Position numbers and translations under genes: made by a program
Source of the DNA: an uncultured Pirellulaceae bacterium
Lineage (GTDB): Bacteria; Planctomycetota; Planctomycetia; Pirellulales; Pirellulaceae
Reading direction: 5' to 3'
DNA length: 7,956 nt
Assembly: GCA_947258905.1 (NCBI GenBank)
Contig: CAMYKF010000754.1
Coordinates: forward strand, 1 to 7,956
The notes under the pieces: generated by a model
The model's input: only the letters and a program-made list of their open reading frames with translations
Told to the model about the DNA's origin: nothing
Databases searched by the model: none
Shown here: piece after piece, positions 6,723-7,956 of the stretch
How positions within the stretch are numbered: position 1 is the stretch's first letter
Layout of the letters: each line of letters begins with the position of its first letter

Positions 6723-7832
6723 TCACAACAGGTTCTTTCTCCAACCGCCTCGCAAGCTCCATAGTGTCGATCCGACCAACAAAAGCACAGTTACCGGGAT
6801 GACGGCGTACGTGACGACGTTGCCGAAGGTCTCGGTGGCTTCCAGCTGGTTGGCGCGCAGAACGAGGTAGGCGGTATAGCAAAGATACAACACGAGCATC
6901 AATCCGCCTTCCCAGCGGGAGATTTCGGCGTCGGTAAAGAAAATCGGCAGGCAGATGACAGCAGCGGCCAGGGTCACCGGGATGTCAAAGTTGATCGCCT
7001 GGTCCGGTACATTCAAACCACCGGGGGCAATTAGCGCGGTCAAACCGAGCACTCCGAGAATGTTGAACAGGTTGCTGCCCACGATATTGCCCACGGCCAT
7101 GTCACGTTGCCCGCGGATACTGGCGATCAGCGAAGTCACCAGTTCGGGAAGCGACGTCCCGATGGACATCACGGTAAGCCCGATAATCAACTCCGAGATG
7201 CCCAGCCAACGTGCCAGCGAAGCACTGCCGTTGACAAACAACCGGCAGCCAACCGCCAGTGTCACCAGACCGGCAATCACCAGAGCCACGTAGCGCAAAA
7301 CCCGTTGGGCCGTTGCAGTGCGATCTTCGTCCGGGATGATTGGTTCGGGCGACCCTGCCAGATATTCGGCGCGTTCCTGCAACGCCTCGCGCCGCCCGAT
7401 GCGCACCACATAAATCAGGTAACAAATCAGGATCACCAAAAACGCGGTGCCTTCCAGATGCGACAATTTGCCGTCATTGGCCAACAGCAACAGCAGAATG
7501 GTTACCGCCACCATCACAGGCACGTCCAGCTTGACAACCTGTGACTTGACCGCCAGGGGAATCACCAACGCGCTGACGCCAAGAATGAGCAACACGTTCA
7601 ACGTATTGCTGCCCACGGCGTTTCCCACAGCCAAGTCACTGGAACCGGCCAGCGCACTTTGAATACTGACCGCGAACTCCGGGGAACTGGTTCCCAGCGC
7701 CACAACCGTCAAACCGATGACCAGCGGTGTCATGCCAAACAGCAACGCCAGATGGCTGGCCCCACGCACCAGCAACTCGGCACCCACGACCAGCAGGATG
7801 AAACCGGTCATCAGTTGTAAGGCAATGATCAT
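6723..7832 (-). CDS. Calcium/sodium antiporter (YrbG/CaCA family)
   Basis: This is an integral inner-membrane cation exchanger that probably expels Ca2+ in exchange for Na+. The 369-residue product shows the internal duplication of the family. The first alpha repeat has GTSSPE (47-52) and GNAVGSNTLN (70-79), and the second has GTSLPE (225-230) and GNIVGSNLFN (248-257); E52 and E230 are the expected ion-binding acids. About ten hydrophobic segments can be seen. A hydrophilic loop at about 144-178, rich in charged residues, separates the two halves. The protein is longer than E. coli YrbG (about 325 residues), and the extra C-terminal part includes one more hydrophobic segment (about 338-358) and a basic tail. 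The ATG at 7830-7832 leads straight into the first helix; no good ribosome binding site precedes it. It is the probable first or second gene of a leftward unit with the phosphoesterase and glycosyltransferase. Confidence 0.93.
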   Translation of the reverse strand: MIIALQLMTGFILLVVGAELLVRGASHLALLFGMTPLVIGLTVVALGTSSPEFAVSIQSALAGSSDLAVGNAVGSNTLNVLLILGVSALVIPLAVKSQVVKLDVPVMVAVTILLLLLANDGKLSHLEGTAFLVILICYLIYVVRIGRREALQERAEYLAGSPEPIIPDEDRTATAQRVLRYVALVIAGLVTLAVGCRLFVNGSASLARWLGISELIIGLTVMSIGTSLPELVTSLIASIRGQRDMAVGNIVGSNLFNILGVLGLTALIAPGGLNVPDQAINFDIPVTLAAAVICLPIFFTDAEISRWEGGLMLVLYLCYTAYLVLRANQLEATETFGNVVTYAVIPVTVLLLVGSTLWSLRGGWRKNLL

Positions 7833-7890
7833 GACCCGGTTTTAGCAAACTGGCGACAAACGTCCTACCGGACTTGACACTCACGGGTCA

Positions 7891-7956
7891 TTAGCAGCGA
7901 ATGGTTTTTCGCTTCTTGCCGACGCGGCCAGCCTTTTCGACCTTTGCAATATATTC
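7891..7956 (-). CDS. C-terminal end of an unidentified basic protein
   Basis: A leftward frame enters at the right edge and ends with TAA at 7891-7893. Only 21 residues are visible, ending in EKAGRVGKKRKTIRC. This tail is rich in Lys and Arg and might belong to a nucleic-acid-binding protein, but it is too short to name. The frame is favoured because it is open from the edge, shows plausible codon use, and stops 58 bases before the exchanger gene on the same strand, a spacing that allows co-transcription. The other two minus-strand frames are also open over this short stretch, so a different frame is possible. Confidence 0.4.
   Translation of the reverse strand, partial: EYIAKVEKAGRVGKKRKTIRC

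Overview
The window looks like an ordinary chromosomal segment of a moderately GC-rich Gram-negative bacterium, most probably a planctomycete (Pirellula/Rhodopirellula-like). This rests on inference: a tandem 3-keto-disaccharide hydrolase-type (DUF1080) secreted protein, an HpnC-like squalene synthase start next to ispH, an orphan STAS protein, weak ribosome binding sites at most starts, and loosely packed genes. No rRNA, tRNA, CRISPR array, insertion sequence or phage gene is visible.

Left part (1-1676): a leftward gene cut by the window edge has an N-terminus that resembles squalene/phytoene synthases of the HpnC type. Divergently from it runs ispH, the last enzyme of the MEP isoprenoid pathway. 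Together they suggest a small isoprenoid locus: IspH makes IPP/DMAPP and the HpnC-like enzyme would act downstream towards squalene. A small STAS-domain (anti-sigma factor antagonist-like) gene follows ispH on the same strand after a 120-base gap.

Middle (1793-4667): a leftward gene encodes an exported protein with two DUF1080 domains, probably carbohydrate-related. It is divergent from a rightward gene for an extended short-chain dehydrogenase (thioester-reductase/male-sterility type) with an extra C-terminal domain that looks SCP2-like. The 178 bases between them hold a 12-base tandem repeat enclosed by an 8-base inverted repeat.

Right part (4766-7956): three leftward genes with short gaps look like one operon, transcribed in the order Na+/Ca2+ exchanger, calcineurin-like phosphoesterase, then a membrane glycosyltransferase with the ceramide-glucosyltransferase/HpnI signature. 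The end of another leftward gene, with a very basic C-terminus, enters at the right edge and may be the upstream member of the same unit.

No clear novel system (defence, mobile or biosynthetic) was found. The items most worth a second look are the SDR with the lipid-carrier-like C-terminal domain, the HpnI-like glycosyltransferase outside an obvious hopanoid cluster, the atypical STAS phosphorylation motif, and the repeat structure ahead of the SDR gene.
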